Counted from the stretch's first letter, positions 36,446 through 46,149 are shown. The stretch is DNA of 64,000 nt from Bacteroidales bacterium (GCA_016709025.1 JADJEQ010000004.1:1-64000); one strand, 5' to 3'. The notes: a model not told the origin generated them from the sequence alone. Numbers and translations are program-made.

Positions 36446-36793
36446 ATGAGAAAAATCCTTTTTATCGCTCTATCGATGGCATTTTTGGCCTCCTGCAACA
36501 GCACAGTTTCCGACAAAACCGGCAGTGATACCAAAAAAGAAGTGAATGTAGCTGCTGTTAAAACCATTAAGTTGCACGTAACCGGCATGACTTGTGAAGG
36601 TTGTGAAAATACAGTTAAGGAAGCAGTAAACAAAGTGGAAGGGGTTACCGAAACTGAAGCTTCGCACGTCGCAGAACTTACCACCATCTCCTATGATTCG
36701 ACAATGACAGATATTGCCAAGCTATCAGCTGTGATCGACGAGTTGGGTTACAAGGTAGAAGGTCTGGCTGTGAATCAGGATCCCCAGAAATAG
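36446..36793 (+). CDS. Lipoprotein with heavy-metal-associated (HMA) domain
   Basis: 115 residues; lipobox AFLASC (Cys17). The mature part is one HMA domain with VTGMTCEGCENTVKEAV; Cys50 and Cys53 are the CxxC metal site. The ferredoxin-like fold is complete (VEGVTETEASHV, TTISYDSTMTDI, LGYKVEG). Likely an envelope-anchored copper or other soft-metal binder, passing metal to or from a transporter not in this window. Stand-alone gene. Confidence 0.85.
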   Translation: MRKILFIALSMAFLASCNSTVSDKTGSDTKKEVNVAAVKTIKLHVTGMTCEGCENTVKEAVNKVEGVTETEASHVAELTTISYDSTMTDIAKLSAVIDELGYKVEGLAVNQDPQK

Positions 36794-36898
36794 CCTATTA
36801 CCCTGAATACCAGGCATATTTTCCAAAGCAACTGCTGATAAACCCCGGATATCCATTAAAAATAATCAGCCGTTGGTGAGGCTGAAAGATTGCATAAA

Positions 36899-36951
36899 AA
36901 ATCTGCCTGAAAAATTGTTAAAAGCAGTTTTTCAGGCAGATTTCATTTTTT
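36899..36951 (+). terminator. Hairpin terminator
   Basis: AAATCTGCCTGAAAAA...TTTTTCAGGCAGATTT, 16-bp perfect arms (36899-36914 and 36928-36943) and a following T run. Located about 105 bp after the HMA lipoprotein gene. Confidence 0.85.
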
Positions 36952-37121
36952 AGCAAACCGCGCGGTTTGATCGCACCGAAAAAGCGATTTACTCAGGGCC
37001 TGCTGAACAACCGACAATAACTACATTATCAGAATCATACAATGAAAATTTAAATTCTTTGTGCAAGGTATTTGTGAGACTTTATCACTTTTCCCTGCAC
37101 CTTCATAAAGTTGACAAAATA

Positions 37122-37350
37122 GAATCCCGTAGGGATTTCCTGTAAATATGGTACATTCCGGGAATTCGGAAACCCCCAATGGAATTGGGGGTGTTAAAAT
37201 GGAAATACAACAGAACCCCGGAGTGGGTTCCCCGACAACAATTTACAATTGGCAACCCCTACAGGGTTGGTTTATAAAGCGATTCATTTACCCCCGGTTT
37301 CGTTTCACTTCACCGGGGGTTATTTACGGGGAACTCCTAACGGAGTTTTT
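37122..37350. repeat. Cluster of REP-like palindromes
   Basis: Several dyads in 230 bp: AATCCC-GTA-GGGATT (37123-37137), ACCCCCAAT-GGA-ATTGGGGGT (37172-37192), AACCC-CTACA-GGGTT (about 37254-37268), ACCCCCGG...CCGGGGGT (about 37290-37320) and AACTCC-TAAC-GGAGTT. The pattern resembles Bacteroidota REP/BIME elements mobilised by Y1 (RAYT) transposases; no such gene is in the window. The rest of 36952-37499 has nothing else recognised. Confidence 0.65.
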
Positions 37351-37499
37351 CAGCAAGCCTTACTTAGGTAAACACACTTCTGAAATTGTTACAATTCACC
37401 TGACACATAAACGTACTTCAGAAGTGAATTGACAACAATTTCTTTAACGATTGAGCCATTCCCTTTTATCATCGCTCAATCAGGTTTTGGCTATTTCGT

Positions 37500-38219
37500 T
37501 TAAAAGCTTTTCAGCACTTTCTTTAAAACTTCTTCCTTGCTTAGTTTTTTGGTACAGAAGAACCAATCGTAGCAATGCATTTCTTCTTTGCTTTCCATTC
37601 TTTCCTTTGCTGCACCGCAAGAACCGGCAGGCGGAACGATAACTTCATCACCCGGGCGCCAGTCGGCAGGAGTTGCAACCGAGAAAGCATCGGCAGTCTG
37701 CATGGCAATCAATGCCCTGTAAAGTTCGTCAAAGTTACGGCCAAGGCTGAGCGGGTAATAAATAATTGCCCTGATTACTCCTTTGGGGTCCACAAAAAAT
37801 ACAGCTCTGACCGCTTTTGTATTGCTTTCTCCGGGTTGAATCATGCCGTATTTCCTGGCTACTTCCATGGTGATGTCTTCAATCAAAGGAAATTTAACTT
37901 CAACATTTTTCATTCCCCGGTACTCAATTTTTTCCTTAATGGTGCGAAGCCATGCAATATGACTATACAAACCATCCACCGACAAGCCAACCAGTTTACA
38001 ATTCGCATTGCTGAACTGTTCATCCATACTGGCAAAAGTCATGAATTCGGAGGTGCATACAGGCGTAAAATCAGCCGGATGACTGAAAAGAATCGTCCAA
38101 CTTCCCGTGTAATCTTCCGGGAAACTTATAGGGCCCTGGGTGGTAACTGCGTTGAATGAAGGTGCCAGATCGCCTATGCGTGGCATAGCGATAACTTCCT
38201 GATTTGAAATACTTTCCAT
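37500..38219 (-). CDS. Peroxiredoxin (Prx6/archaeal type)
   Basis: 239-residue thiol peroxidase. Peroxidatic Cys in HPADFTPVCTSEF (about residue 55). Arg in the active site is present (AVRAVFFVDPKGVIRAI). Long C-terminal arm (PADWRPGDEVIVPP) as in dimeric Prx6-type enzymes. Additional Cys residues near the end (GSCGAAKER, HCYDWFFCTKKL) could act as resolving cysteines. Probably detoxifies H2O2 or alkyl peroxides. Start at 38219 (MESISNQEV); an internal Met at residue 12 (MPRIGDLAPSF) is an alternative. Confidence 0.92.
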   Translation of the reverse strand: MESISNQEVIAMPRIGDLAPSFNAVTTQGPISFPEDYTGSWTILFSHPADFTPVCTSEFMTFASMDEQFSNANCKLVGLSVDGLYSHIAWLRTIKEKIEYRGMKNVEVKFPLIEDITMEVARKYGMIQPGESNTKAVRAVFFVDPKGVIRAIIYYPLSLGRNFDELYRALIAMQTADAFSVATPADWRPGDEVIVPPAGSCGAAKERMESKEEMHCYDWFFCTKKLSKEEVLKKVLKSF

Positions 38220-38340
38220 TGTTTTGTTATTATGAGATTTACTTTAGTAAATTTAAGCTTTTCAATCAAGGGTGAGGGCATTTTTATGCAAATAATTTTT
38301 ACCCGAATAATCAGCTTCGAAAAACTCCGGTTTACAAATA

Positions 38341-38601
38341 CTTTTACCTGATATTGCGAACCCCGCATGGCATGGCGAAGCCAATCATTCTGACAGCTAT
38401 TTTATAAGAGGTATCAATCAGCCCGTCTGGGGAGGACAGATCCTAATAAAGGAACAGAAGGGTCTGCCTGTTGGTCTATAAACCAGACTGCTTGCCCGAA
38501 TCCAGGAAGCCTCATAAAAGGGTATATCCTGAATTTGACGTTGATTTTGAACATGGTTTTATTGCGCTGAATATCAAATTAAGAGCTGGTTTCCAAGTTT
38601 G
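38341..38601 (+). pseudogene. Possible gene remnant
   Basis: Two short coding-like stretches with a stop or frame change between: PDIANPAWHGEANHSDSYF with IRGINQPVWGGQILIKEQKG, then PESRKPHKRVYPEFDVDFEH with GFIALNIKLRAGFQV ending in TGA at 38599-38601. The last residues look like a final beta strand of an outer-membrane protein. No start or family can be assigned. The rest of 38220-38875 is AT-rich with no gene. Confidence 0.3.
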
Positions 38602-38875
38602 ATCAAGAAATGCACTTACCTGATAATAGTCAGTTTTTGTTTAACGATAGTTCACTCCATTGCTTTGAAAGCTGATCAGAAAAGTTCAATACAAATTAGA
38701 AAAACGAACTTAAACTTATTGCTTTTCACCTGTAATCTAATCAAAACTATCCTTCATAATTGATTATCTGATAGTTATGATATTTTAACATGTTTAAGAC
38801 TTACACATGGAAGATTGAACATTATGGAATCCATTCTAAATAAGATATCATTGTCATTTATCTATTGTTTATAAT

Positions 38876-38883
38876 TACATTTG
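38876..38883 (+). promoter_or_regulatory. Candidate -7 box of the cyd operon
   Basis: TACATTTG, 21 bp before the ATG at 38904. It lies inside a longer frame that starts at 38865, so it supports the later start. Confidence 0.55.
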
Positions 38884-38903
38884 AATACCTGAAACATACC
38901 ACT

Positions 38904-39122
38904 ATGAAACGAAATTTCCTGAGCCGGATCTTCTATTTCTATTACGATGGCTTTAAAAGCATGACCATCGGGCGCACCCTCTGGGCTATAATTTTTATAA
39001 AGCTATTCATCATGTTTGCGATACTTAAGATCTTCTTCTTCCCTAACTTTCTGAAAACAAATTTCAAAAGTGATGAAGATCGCAGTGACTATGTAATTGA
39101 ACAATTAACCAACCCAAAATAA
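38904..39122 (+). CDS. DUF4492 protein of the cytochrome bd cluster
   Basis: 72 residues beginning MKRNFLSRIFYFYYDGFKSM, a typical DUF4492 start, with one membrane helix (LWAIIFIKLFIMFAILKIFF). DUF4492 genes usually stand directly before cydA in Bacteroidota, as here (6 bp). Probably an accessory or assembly factor of the oxidase; role unproven. Confidence 0.88.
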   Translation: MKRNFLSRIFYFYYDGFKSMTIGRTLWAIIFIKLFIMFAILKIFFFPNFLKTNFKSDEDRSDYVIEQLTNPK

Positions 39123-39128
39123 TCAAGT

Positions 39129-40679
39129 ATGACTGAGAATTTTGATTATTCACTGATCGACTGGTCCCGGGCGCAGTTTGCGCTGACAGCCATGTATCAC
39201 TGGATATTCGTTCCTTTAACCCTTGGCCTCGGGTTTATAGTGGCCATCATGGAATCAATTTACTTAAAAACGGGCAATCCGGATTGGAAACGCATAACCA
39301 AATTCTGGATGACTATTTTCGGGATCAATTTTGCCATTGGAGTTGCCACCGGAATTATCCTGGAATTTGAGTTTGGCACCAACTGGTCGAATTACTCCTG
39401 GTTTGTCGGCGATATCTTCGGTGCCCCGCTGGCCATAGAAGGCATTATGGCCTTTTTCATTGAATCAACATTCATAGCTGTGATGTTTTTTGGATGGGAC
39501 AAAGTCAGCAAAAAATTTCACCTGATTTCAACCTGGCTGGTTGCTTTCGGGGCAAGTCTGTCAGCTCTCTGGATCCTCGTTGCCAATGCGTGGATGCAGA
39601 TGCCGGTAGGTATGAAATTTAATCCGGATACGGCCCGGAACGAAATGGACAACTTCTGGGAAGTACTCTTCTCACCTATGGCAGTCAGTAAGTTTACCCA
39701 CACCATTTCTTCATCATACTTATTGGCGGCTATTGTAGTCATCGGAATCAGTTCGTGGTTTCTCCTGAAGAAGAGGCACCTGGTTTTTGCCAAACGCAGC
39801 ATGGTTGTAGCCGCAGTATTCGGATTGGTTACCTCTGTATTTACCATACTCACAGGTGATTACAGTGCTAAGGTAATTGCAAAACATCAGCCTATGAAGT
39901 TCGCTGCTTTCGAAGGTCTTTCGGTAGGACAGCGCGGTGCTCCCCTGGTGGCACTTGGCATTGTATCTTCTTCACCCGACGATCCGAACAATGAAAATGT
40001 CAAGGATTTTGCCTTTAAAATTGAAATACCGAATTTTCTTTCTTACATGGCCTTCCAGGATTTCAACGCCTTCATTCCCGGGGTCAAGGATCTTATGGAG
40101 GGAAACGAAGAACACGGAATCATGTCCGCAACAGAGAAAATTGTAAGGGGGAGACTGGCAATTGATGCCCTGGCTGAATACAAAGCCGCCAAAAAAGCCG
40201 GTGATGAAGTTAAGCTTGCGGAAGCACAACAAATCCTGGATGAAAACTTTAAGTACTTCGGATATGGTTACTTTGAGAACAATCCACAAGGGCTGTTACC
40301 GAACCTGCCACTGACTTTCTACAGTTTTCATATCATGGTAATGCTCGGTTTCTGGTTCTTTGTCTTTTTCGCACTAATCCTTCTGCTTGTTTATAAAAAC
40401 AGGATTTCAACCTCCCGTTTCTGGCTGAAAATAGCAATTGTAAACATTCCACTGGCCTATATAGCCTCGCAATCGGGCTGGATTACAGCAGAAATGGGTC
40501 GTCAGCCCTGGGTTATACAGGATCTGATGCCAACCATGGCAGCCGTATCGAAACTCGACAGTGGTGCTGTAATTGTAACCTTTGTACTTTTCGCCCTGAT
40601 CTTCACTTCCCTGCTGATTGCAGAACTTAAGATTATGTTCAGGCAAATTAAAAACGGACCAAAACCAGGAGGAAATTAG
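39129..40679 (+). CDS. cydA: Cytochrome bd ubiquinol/menaquinol oxidase subunit I
   Basis: 516-residue quinol oxidase subunit with heme b558, b595 and d. Signatures: SRAQFALTAMYHWIFVPLTL with the axial His, GDIFGAPLAIEGIMAFFIES with the proton-path glutamates, SKFTHTISSSYL with the b558 His, the quinol site KHQPMKFAAFEG, and the C-terminal GWITAEMGRQPWV. Nine or so membrane helices. High-affinity oxidase for oxygen scavenging and respiration under low oxygen. It ends one base before the cydB ATG. Confidence 0.95.
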   Translation: MTENFDYSLIDWSRAQFALTAMYHWIFVPLTLGLGFIVAIMESIYLKTGNPDWKRITKFWMTIFGINFAIGVATGIILEFEFGTNWSNYSWFVGDIFGAPLAIEGIMAFFIESTFIAVMFFGWDKVSKKFHLISTWLVAFGASLSALWILVANAWMQMPVGMKFNPDTARNEMDNFWEVLFSPMAVSKFTHTISSSYLLAAIVVIGISSWFLLKKRHLVFAKRSMVVAAVFGLVTSVFTILTGDYSAKVIAKHQPMKFAAFEGLSVGQRGAPLVALGIVSSSPDDPNNENVKDFAFKIEIPNFLSYMAFQDFNAFIPGVKDLMEGNEEHGIMSATEKIVRGRLAIDALAEYKAAKKAGDEVKLAEAQQILDENFKYFGYGYFENNPQGLLPNLPLTFYSFHIMVMLGFWFFVFFALILLLVYKNRISTSRFWLKIAIVNIPLAYIASQSGWITAEMGRQPWVIQDLMPTMAAVSKLDSGAVIVTFVLFALIFTSLLIAELKIMFRQIKNGPKPGGN

Positions 40680-40680
40680 C

Positions 40681-41838
40681 ATGTTCGAAACTTTCACAAT
40701 ACTTACTTTACAGCAATACTGGTGGATCATCATCTCTATCCTTGCAAGCCTTCTTGTATTTCTGATGTTTGTGCAGGGTGGACAAACCCTGATTTATACC
40801 CTTGGTAAAACCGATACCGAAAGAACGCTGATCGTTAACACCCTCGGGCGAAAATGGGAGCTCACTTTTACCACCCTCGTAACTTTCGGGGGCGCATTTT
40901 TCGCCTCTTTCCCCTTGTTTTACTCCACCAGCTTCGGGGGTGCCTACTGGGTTTGGATGGCCATACTGTTTGCTTTTATCATTCAGGCCATTTCCTATGA
41001 ATACCGGAGCAAACCCAATAACTTTCTGGGCAAACGTACTTTCGAGGTATTCCTTTTTCTCAACGGTGCCCTTGCAACAATACTGATTGGTACAGCTGTC
41101 GGAACCTTCTTCAACGGCAGTATGTTTTCGGTTGATAAACTGAACCTGACCCATATTTACGACTCTGCTATTTCACGATGGGAAACACCTTTTCTTGGTT
41201 TGGAAGCCGTGCTTAATCCACACAATGTCGCACTGGGACTGTCTGTATTTTTCCTGTCAAGGATATTGGGTATCCTTTACATTGTCAACAGTGTGAAGGA
41301 TGAAAATATCTTCAGTCGCGGAATAAAGCAAATGTATTACAACGCAATCCCTTTCCTGATATTCTTCCTCTATTTTGTGATCGCCCTGTTGTTTAAAGAA
41401 GGATTTGCATACAGTCCCGGAACCGGCGAAGTATTTATGGAGCCATACAAATACCTGCACAACTTCCTGCAAATGCCACTTGTACTGTTGATGTTTCTGG
41501 CGGGTGTTGTACTTGTATTGGCCGGTATTGCTATGTTTCTCTTTAAAAAGAGCAATAAAGGCATCTGGTACTCAGGGGCAGGTACAATATTTGCCGTGCT
41601 TTCACTTTTTCTCATTGCAGGGTTAAACAACACAGCATTTTATCCCTCAACTTTTAACCTGCAACATTCGCTGACCATTGAAAACAGTTCATCAAGTCAT
41701 TACACGCTGAGTGCCATGAGTTATGTTTCTCTTTTCGTACCGGTTGTGATAGCCTACATCTACTGGGTCTGGAAATCAATCAACAACAAACCCATTGAAG
41801 CCAGTGATCTGGACGATAATCAAACTCATGTTTATTAA
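40681..41838 (+). CDS. cydB: Cytochrome bd oxidase subunit II
   Basis: 385 residues from the ATG at 40681; an in-frame extension to 40618 only reads cydA. Helices include WWIIISILASLLVFLMFVQG, then GGQTLIYTLGKTD and the conserved GRKWELTFTTLVTFGGAFFA. The family pattern W-x-x-x-x-x-E-Y-R (AISYEYRSK) is present. Partner of CydA. Followed after 19 bp by a small single-helix ORF. Confidence 0.95.
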   Translation: MFETFTILTLQQYWWIIISILASLLVFLMFVQGGQTLIYTLGKTDTERTLIVNTLGRKWELTFTTLVTFGGAFFASFPLFYSTSFGGAYWVWMAILFAFIIQAISYEYRSKPNNFLGKRTFEVFLFLNGALATILIGTAVGTFFNGSMFSVDKLNLTHIYDSAISRWETPFLGLEAVLNPHNVALGLSVFFLSRILGILYIVNSVKDENIFSRGIKQMYYNAIPFLIFFLYFVIALLFKEGFAYSPGTGEVFMEPYKYLHNFLQMPLVLLMFLAGVVLVLAGIAMFLFKKSNKGIWYSGAGTIFAVLSLFLIAGLNNTAFYPSTFNLQHSLTIENSSSSHYTLSAMSYVSLFVPVVIAYIYWVWKSINNKPIEASDLDDNQTHVY

Positions 41839-41857
41839 CTGATTAAAAACTGCAGCA

Positions 41858-41995
41858 ATGTACTTAGATAAAATTATGTGGCTACTGGCATGGCCTGCCA
41901 TGATTGCACTTTCATATTACCTGGTTATTCTGGCGATTAGAATGCTTAATACGCAGATACTGAATGATCCACTTGGTGACGACACCAATCCCTGA
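41858..41995 (+). CDS. CydX-like small membrane protein
   Basis: 45 codons starting ATG at 41858, just after cydB. One membrane helix preceded by MYLDKIMWLLAWPAM; the MWxxAW word matches the start of E. coli CydX (MWYFAW). Polar tail NDPLGDDTNP. CydX-type peptides stabilise hemes in cytochrome bd oxidases. Position, size and motif all fit. It is too short for usual gene callers. Assigned by context and one short motif, so moderate confidence. Confidence 0.65.
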   Translation: MYLDKIMWLLAWPAMIALSYYLVILAIRMLNTQILNDPLGDDTNP

Positions 41996-42159
41996 CTTTT
42001 TAAGGGTTAAAAACTTAATTTAAGCTTTTACATGGCCGGCTAAGCGATGCCTGAAACACAATTATTAAAGAAAGAAGCACATTGAATTGGGTTTCTTTCC
42101 TTTTGCTTATAATGTGAACGAACTTCGGGTAAAAAGAATCGTTAATTACGGGAAACTAT

Positions 42160-42167
42160 TACATTTG
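42160..42167 (+). promoter_or_regulatory. Candidate -7 box
   Basis: TACATTTG, 38 bp upstream of the ATG at 42205. Confidence 0.45.
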
Positions 42168-42204
42168 TCACGATATTTTAAATAATGATTTAACAATCAC
42201 ACCC

Positions 42205-45200
42205 ATGATCAGAATTACAAAACTCGCGTTTCTCCTGTTGTTTGGCATGAGTACAACATTCCTGGAAGCTCAGGTATTACAGGTTGCACAGCCCGACACT
42301 GCCTCTTACCCATACTGGATAGAAATGATGCAGGATCAGAACGCCAACTTCTTTGCAACTCAAAAAGCTTTCAACACTTATTGGAATGGCCGTGAAATTA
42401 CCAAAGGTAGTGGTTACAAGCCCTTCAAACGCTGGGAATACTATACCGGACAAAGGGTGAACCGCGATGGTGTAAAGCCTGCTCCCGACCGCGATCTTCG
42501 TGCCTTCAACCAGGTTATGGCCAGCAACTCCGGTCGTTCCGTTGATGGCAACTGGACCCCGCTCGGACCTTTCACGGTTCCATCGGGCTACAATGGCTAT
42601 CGGGGCCTGGGCAGGGTGAACGCAGTTGCCTTCCATCCAACCAATCCCAACATTATATATGCCGGTGCTCCCGCCGGAGGACTCTGGATTTCAGAGGATC
42701 ATGGGCTTACCTGGACCAGCCATACCGACAACCTCCCCACCCTGGGCGTTTCAGCAATCCTGGTAGATCATGTAAATCCGGATATTATATATATGGGTAC
42801 CGGTGACCGGGATGCCGGCGATGCTTCCGGATTGGGTGTCTGGAAAAGCTTTGATGGCGGACTTACATGGTCAGCCTTCAACGCAGGCATTGGAAATAGT
42901 ACAGTTGCAAGGTTACTGATGCACCCACAGAATAACGAAATTGTTTTTGCAGCCACAGCAGGCGGTATTTATAAATCATCCGACGGTGGTATTTCCTGGG
43001 TTAAGAAAGCCAATGGTACTTTTAAAGACCTGGTGTTCAAACCAGGCAATCCTGAAATTCTGTATGCAATGAACAACGGAACTTTCAACAAATCAACCGA
43101 TGGTGGGGAAACTTTCATCCAGGGAGCCACCGGGCTTCCAACCGGCAGCAGAGGTGCTTTGGCCGTTTCTCCGGCTGATCCTGAGGTGGTTTATGCCTTC
43201 CTCACCAATAGTGACTCTTTTAAAGGACTCTACAGGTCTGACGACGGTGGGCTTACCTTTACGGTCCGCTCAACTTCTCCCAATATTATGAGCTGGGATT
43301 GCAGCGGTGGAAGCGGCGGACAGGCCTGGTACGATCTGGATGTTGCAGCCGACCCGACCAACGCGGATATCATTTACGGAGGTGGTGTCAATTGCTTTAA
43401 ATCATCCAATGGCGGCACTTCATGGAGTATCCGGTCGCACTGGTATGGCGGATGCAATGTTCAGTCTGTTCATGCCGACCTTCATATACTGGAATACTCA
43501 CCACTTACCGGAAGACTGTTTGCCGGAAACGACGGCGGCCTTTACTGGACTGAAAATGGCGGTGTAAACTGGACCGAGATCAGCAATGGAATGGTTATCA
43601 GCCAGGCCTATAAAATCGGACAAAGCGCTACGAACCGCAATTTTGTCATCAATGGATACCAGGACAATGGCACCTCAACCTGGACCGGCACCGAATGGCT
43701 GGCAGTAGGTGGAGGTGATGGCATGGAATGTGCCTTCGACCCGACCAACGACCAATACAGTTACTCAACAGTGTATTATGGTTCCATCAACCGCATCTTC
43801 AACCATTCTTCACAAGGCCAGATTGCCGGGGAAGGATCAAATGGAATTACCGAAGGTGGTGACTGGGTAACTCCTTTTCTCATTGATCACATCGATGGAA
43901 ACATCATGTTCATTGGTTACAAGAATATCTGGCGAAGCAAGAATATAAAGGCTTCCAACACCTCATCGGTAACATGGACAAAAATTTCGGAAATAAACAG
44001 CAGCAATTTTAATGTGTTGGTTCAGTCAAGGGCCAATACCGATATAATTTATGCAGCCTCAGGTAATAATCTTTACCGTTCCGATAATGTTAAAGATCTG
44101 AACGTTACATGGACAACAATTTCATCAAACCTGCCTTCAGGCAACACCATTTCTGCCATTGAAACCAGTCACACAGATGAGAATGTGGTTTTCATCGTTC
44201 AGCAAAACAGGGTATTCAGGTCGGCCGACAAAGGCATTACCTGGACCGAATTAACAGGCACTCTGCCCGATGTGCATATGAGCACACTTGCCAATTACCG
44301 TCATAGTCCTGAAGGGCTATACCTGGGTACTGACATCGGAATTTTCTACCGCGACAACACTATGACCGACTGGATGCTTTTCTCAAACGGATTTCCTGCA
44401 TCAGCGAGGGTAACAGAACTGGAAATTTACTACGATCCGAGAGATCAGGAGGATGATGTGATCAGGGCCGGCACATACGGACGTGGTTTGTGGGAATCTC
44501 CCATGCATTTTTCTACTCCTGCTGCTGACTTTACAGCCAACAGAACTGTTGTTCCCATTGGATGTCCTGTTGATTTCACCGACCTTACTTCCGGAATTCC
44601 ATACGAATGGAACTGGACCTTCGAGGGAGCAGAAACAGCTTCTTCCACTGAACAGAATCCTGCCGGTATTATCTGGAGCACAACCGGAGAATTCACAGTC
44701 ACTTTGGAAGCCTCAAACCCTGCCGGGACAGACATCGAATCAAAATCGGCCTATATTGTTGTGAGTGACACCCTGCTTCCTCAGGTCGACTTTACAGCAA
44801 ACCAGCGAATCTTTTGTTCAGGCCCTGAAACTGTAGCATTTACAGATCATTCCGATTTTTGCCCTTCTTCATGGCTATGGGAATTCAGTCCTGATGATGT
44901 AGTATTCACCAATGGCACTTCTGCAACATCACAGAATCCTGAAGTCGTTTTCAACGGGCCGGGCAATTATACCGTGTCGCTGACCACTTCCAATCTCAAT
45001 GGATCAAGGACCCTGAGCCGGGAAAATTACATCCTGTTTGGCGGTGCTCCACTTCCATTTAAAGAGGACTGGGAATCGGCCGGCCTGAGTGCCAATGGAT
45101 GGGAAGTTATGAATCCTGATGGCCTGAAAACCTGGGAAATCAGCAACGTTCAGGGCAACCAGCCCGGTAACATCGCCATCCGAATGGACTTTTTTGGCTA

Positions 45201-45867
45201 TAATGTAGCCCCCGGACAAATCGATCAACTGATTACCCCACCACTTAACCTGACTGGGTACAATTCTGCTTTCCTTGGTTTTGAACATGCTTATTGCAAG
45301 CGGTACAACCAGATAACCGATTCATTAATCATCCAGGTTTCAGAAGACTGCGGTGCTACATGGACAAGAGTTACAGCCATCGGGGAAGATGGCACCGGAA
45401 ATTTTGAAACCCATCCGGTTTCAATTGTTTCCTTTGTTCCTGAGACATCCGCCGACTGGTGCGGAGCTACCGGCAACCCGGGTTGTTTTATGATCGACCT
45501 GAGCAACTGGGCCGGAAAAAGCAATGTGAAAGTGATGTTTGAATCGGTTCACCGCCGGGGTAATGGACTCTTTCTCGATAATATCAACATTACTGAACTT
45601 GTATCGGCTCCTGCTGATGTTTTTGTGGAGGATGGTATGAAGGTATATCCGAACCCGACCCACGGGTCGTTTGTACTCGAATCTTCAGAACCGGTTCACA
45701 ACGCCAGGTTGCAGATGTTTGGTGCCGATGGAAGCCGGATCATGGAGAAAACCCTGTCATCGGGCAGTCAATGGACCATTGACCAACCTGGCCTCAAATC
45801 AGGAATCTACATAATTCAGCTGGTAACCGACAAACAGGTAAGGAAAATGAAACTGGTCGTTAACTAA
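42205..45867 (+). CDS. Large T9SS protein with Asp-box propeller and PKD domains
   Basis: 1220-residue secreted protein. Signal peptide to TTFLEAQ. Residues about 110-760 contain many Asp-box/BNR or sortilin-like repeats (SEDHGLTW, SFDGGLTW, SSDGGISW, STDGGETF, SDDGGLTF, SSNGGTSW, TENGGVNW, SADKGITW), forming one or two beta-propellers. Then two PKD domains (VDFTDLTSGIPYEWNWTFEG; VAFTDHSDFCPSSWLWEFS), a choice-of-anchor J-like domain (PFKEDWESAGLSANGWEVMN) and a T9SS sorting tail (MKVYPNPTHGSFVLES). No sialidase catalytic Arg triad was identified, so enzymatic function is open. Intact; single gene with a terminator after it. Confidence 0.82.
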   Translation: MIRITKLAFLLLFGMSTTFLEAQVLQVAQPDTASYPYWIEMMQDQNANFFATQKAFNTYWNGREITKGSGYKPFKRWEYYTGQRVNRDGVKPAPDRDLRAFNQVMASNSGRSVDGNWTPLGPFTVPSGYNGYRGLGRVNAVAFHPTNPNIIYAGAPAGGLWISEDHGLTWTSHTDNLPTLGVSAILVDHVNPDIIYMGTGDRDAGDASGLGVWKSFDGGLTWSAFNAGIGNSTVARLLMHPQNNEIVFAATAGGIYKSSDGGISWVKKANGTFKDLVFKPGNPEILYAMNNGTFNKSTDGGETFIQGATGLPTGSRGALAVSPADPEVVYAFLTNSDSFKGLYRSDDGGLTFTVRSTSPNIMSWDCSGGSGGQAWYDLDVAADPTNADIIYGGGVNCFKSSNGGTSWSIRSHWYGGCNVQSVHADLHILEYSPLTGRLFAGNDGGLYWTENGGVNWTEISNGMVISQAYKIGQSATNRNFVINGYQDNGTSTWTGTEWLAVGGGDGMECAFDPTNDQYSYSTVYYGSINRIFNHSSQGQIAGEGSNGITEGGDWVTPFLIDHIDGNIMFIGYKNIWRSKNIKASNTSSVTWTKISEINSSNFNVLVQSRANTDIIYAASGNNLYRSDNVKDLNVTWTTISSNLPSGNTISAIETSHTDENVVFIVQQNRVFRSADKGITWTELTGTLPDVHMSTLANYRHSPEGLYLGTDIGIFYRDNTMTDWMLFSNGFPASARVTELEIYYDPRDQEDDVIRAGTYGRGLWESPMHFSTPAADFTANRTVVPIGCPVDFTDLTSGIPYEWNWTFEGAETASSTEQNPAGIIWSTTGEFTVTLEASNPAGTDIESKSAYIVVSDTLLPQVDFTANQRIFCSGPETVAFTDHSDFCPSSWLWEFSPDDVVFTNGTSATSQNPEVVFNGPGNYTVSLTTSNLNGSRTLSRENYILFGGAPLPFKEDWESAGLSANGWEVMNPDGLKTWEISNVQGNQPGNIAIRMDFFGYNVAPGQIDQLITPPLNLTGYNSAFLGFEHAYCKRYNQITDSLIIQVSEDCGATWTRVTAIGEDGTGNFETHPVSIVSFVPETSADWCGATGNPGCFMIDLSNWAGKSNVKVMFESVHRRGNGLFLDNINITELVSAPADVFVEDGMKVYPNPTHGSFVLESSEPVHNARLQMFGADGSRIMEKTLSSGSQWTIDQPGLKSGIYIIQLVTDKQVRKMKLVVN

Positions 45868-46001
45868 GTCTAAAGTAAAAAGTATAAAGTATAAAGTAAA
45901 AAGTAAATGTAGAATTCCGGTTTCGATGATTGTAGTTTCATTTCTTTCAATCATGCTGTATTTTTACACCTGACATTACGCTTGATTTTATAAAACTCAA
46001 A

Positions 46002-46036
46002 TGCGCGTATCTGACAAACAGATGCGCGCTTTTTTA
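46002..46036 (+). terminator. Terminator of the large T9SS gene
   Basis: Arms GCGCGTATCTG and CAGATGCGCGC (one bulge) followed by T6. Confidence 0.88.
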
Positions 46037-46115
46037 ATGAACCATTAACCAAACAATGGTTTGGTAAGCTTAAAAATCGCTCCAGGTTTCCAAACATTAG
46101 CGGCATCCTTTTTCA

Positions 46116-46123
46116 TACTTTTG
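46116..46123 (+). promoter_or_regulatory. Candidate -7 box of rsmE
   Basis: TACTTTTG, 27 bp before the rsmE ATG. Confidence 0.5.
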
Positions 46124-46149
46124 TATCACAACACTGAACACTCCTGAAC

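Larger units (their letters stand above)
45868..46149. repeat. AAGTATA simple repeat then intergenic DNA
   Basis: 45868-45908 holds AAGTAAAAAGTATAAAGTATA-type repeats directly after the T9SS gene stop. The rest holds the terminator (46002-46036) and the rsmE promoter. Confidence 0.7.

Noticed and set aside
42205..45867. Sialidase assignment for the Asp-box protein
   Set aside because: Asp-boxes occur in many propellers; no catalytic Arg triad or Tyr/Glu pair could be identified.
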